Of a DNA stretch of 22,304 nt, positions 21,422-22,304 are shown one piece after another. Origin of the DNA: CAYPKG01 sp964411275 (GTDB taxonomy: Bacteria; Bacillota; Clostridia; Christensenellales; CAG-138). The stretch covers positions 1 through 22,304 of the forward strand of contig CAYPKG010000032.1 of the NCBI GenBank assembly GCA_964411275.1, in the 5' to 3' direction. The position numbers were made by a program, and so were the translations under genes. Within the stretch, counting starts at the first letter, position 1; the number at the start of each line of letters is the position of its first letter. The notes beneath the pieces were generated by a model. The model saw only the letters and a program-made list of their open reading frames with translations, made no database searches and had not been told where the DNA came from.

Positions 21422-22304
21422 ATGATTATGTTTGAAGGCTACGAAAGACGCATCGCGAAAATCGAAAAGGCCCTTTCCGGGTACGGGATCTCGGGGCTTG
21501 AGCAGGCGAAGGCCATCTGCGATGAAAAGGACGTGGAGGTGGGGGCCATCGTGCGCGGCATTCAGCCCATCGCCTTTGAAAACGCGGTTTGGGCGTACAC
21601 GGCCGGCGCGGCCATCGCCCTCAAAAAGGGCGTAACCAACGCGGCGGACGCGGCGGACGCCATCGGCCTGGGCCTGCAGGCGTTCTGCATCCCCGGTTCT
21701 GTGGCGGACCAGCGGCAGGTGGGCCTGGGCCACGGCAATCTGGCGGCCATGCTCCTTCGGGAAGACACCAGGTGCTTCGCGTTCCTGGCTGGACACGAAA
21801 GCTTTGCCGCGGCGGAAGGCGCCATCGGCATCGCCCGCACCGCCAACAAGGTGCGCAAGGTGCCTCTCCAGGTTATCCTGAACGGCCTTGGCAAGGACGC
21901 GGCGTATGTCATCTCCCGGATTAACGGCTTTACCTATGTGGAGACAAACTTCGATTACTACACCGGGGAATTGAAGATCGCTTATGAAAAGGCGTTCTCC
22001 GACGGCGACCGGGCGAAAGTGCGCTGCTACGGCGCGGACGATGTAAACGAGGGCGTGGCCATCATGCGCCACGAGAATGTGGATGTTTCCATCACCGGCA
22101 ACTCCACCAACCCCACCAGATTCCAGCATCCCGTAGCAGGCACCTATAAAAAGTGGTGCGCGGAGAACGGCAAAAAATATTTCTCCGTGGCCAGCGGCGG
22201 CGGCACCGGCCGTACCCTGCACCCCGACAACATGGCCGCGGGCCCCGCTTCCTACGGCATGACCGACACCATGGGCCGTATGCACTCTGATGCCCAGTTC
22301 GCCG
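21422..22304 (+). CDS. GGGtGRT family protein, cut by the window end
   Basis: 294 codons are visible and still open at the right edge, so the last few tens of residues are missing. The sequence MIMFEGYERRIAKIEKALSGYGI through FSVASGGGTGRTLHPDNMAAGP carries the family-naming motif SGGGTGRT at residues 258-265. Other recurrent pieces are IQPIAFENAVWAYTAGAAIALK, GLGHGNLAAMLLREDTRCFAFLAGHESFAAAEGAIGIART and SITGNSTNPTRFQHPVAGTYKKW. No membrane segments or signal peptide. The family has no established function to my knowledge. Its constant neighbour is the NifU-like scaffold gene, so a role with an Fe-S-dependent process is likely by context only. ATG 21422 has AAGGAGG nine bases ahead. A long antisense frame covers the same region and is a shadow. 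Confidence 0.93.
   Translation, partial: MIMFEGYERRIAKIEKALSGYGISGLEQAKAICDEKDVEVGAIVRGIQPIAFENAVWAYTAGAAIALKKGVTNAADAADAIGLGLQAFCIPGSVADQRQVGLGHGNLAAMLLREDTRCFAFLAGHESFAAAEGAIGIARTANKVRKVPLQVILNGLGKDAAYVISRINGFTYVETNFDYYTGELKIAYEKAFSDGDRAKVRCYGADDVNEGVAIMRHENVDVSITGNSTNPTRFQHPVAGTYKKWCAENGKKYFSVASGGGTGRTLHPDNMAAGPASYGMTDTMGRMHSDAQFA

Noticed and set aside
21185..22285. 366-codon minus-strand open frame opposite the scaffold/GGGtGRT genes
   Set aside because: Antisense to two clearly recognised genes. High GC makes stop codons rare, there is no family match and no ribosome site was seen.

Overview
The window looks like a chromosomal segment of an anaerobic Gram-positive Clostridia-type bacterium (Bacillota). 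The evidence is strong AGGAGG-type ribosome sites, a full gatCAB operon (Gln/Asn-tRNA made by transamidation), an S-layer-homology surface protein, spore-former-style Amidase_6 and YmaF families, two lipoprotein genes and a GGGtGRT/Fe-S scaffold pair typical of gut Clostridia. Most of it is moderately GC-rich. The 2.2-3.0 kb CPBP protease gene is clearly AT-richer.

Layout. 1-1307: 3' part of an SLH + LysM surface protein. 1392-2043: a ymaF-like His-rich protein (minus) with hairpins. 2231-2998: CPBP membrane protease. 3050-5338 (minus): a compact set, Amidase_6 protein, MATE efflux pump, alkyltransferase-like DNA repair protein. 5437-8538 (plus): deoD, an unrecognised lipoprotein gene, then a second copy of that unit in which deoD is a short internally deleted remnant and the lipoprotein gene is intact but locally diverged. 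8630-10001 (minus): hisA-hisIE, without hisF, framed by two inward-facing hairpin + 15-bp tail repeats. 10100-13281 (minus): gatC-gatA-gatB from a near-consensus promoter. 13423-15934 (minus): a secreted 5'-nucleotidase and a propeller-like lipoprotein. 16061-16351: ArsR regulator. 16584-16739: tRNA-Thr(CGT) and tRNA-Pro(CGG) with promoter and terminator. 16859-17035: a small protein gene with a TTG start. 17033-17587: two back-to-back palindromic elements. 17582-18625 (minus): PiT phosphate transporter. 18903-20152: dicarboxylate/amino-acid symporter with a frameshift. 20205-20483: small membrane protein. 20711-22304: Fe-S scaffold protein and GGGtGRT protein (cut by the window end).

Working together. 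Three separate loci fit nucleotide and phosphate salvage: the secreted 5'-nucleotidase strips phosphate from nucleotides, DeoD splits purine nucleosides, and PiT imports phosphate. No sequence shows co-regulation. The Amidase_6/MATE/ATL set may be co-transcribed. The most unusual structures are the duplicated deoD-lipoprotein unit with mosaic divergence, the palindromic elements around 17.0-17.6 kb whose ends coincide with gene stop codons, and the hairpin-plus-tail repeats bordering the his genes. The GGGtGRT/scaffold pair is a conserved two-gene unit whose function is not established to my knowledge.
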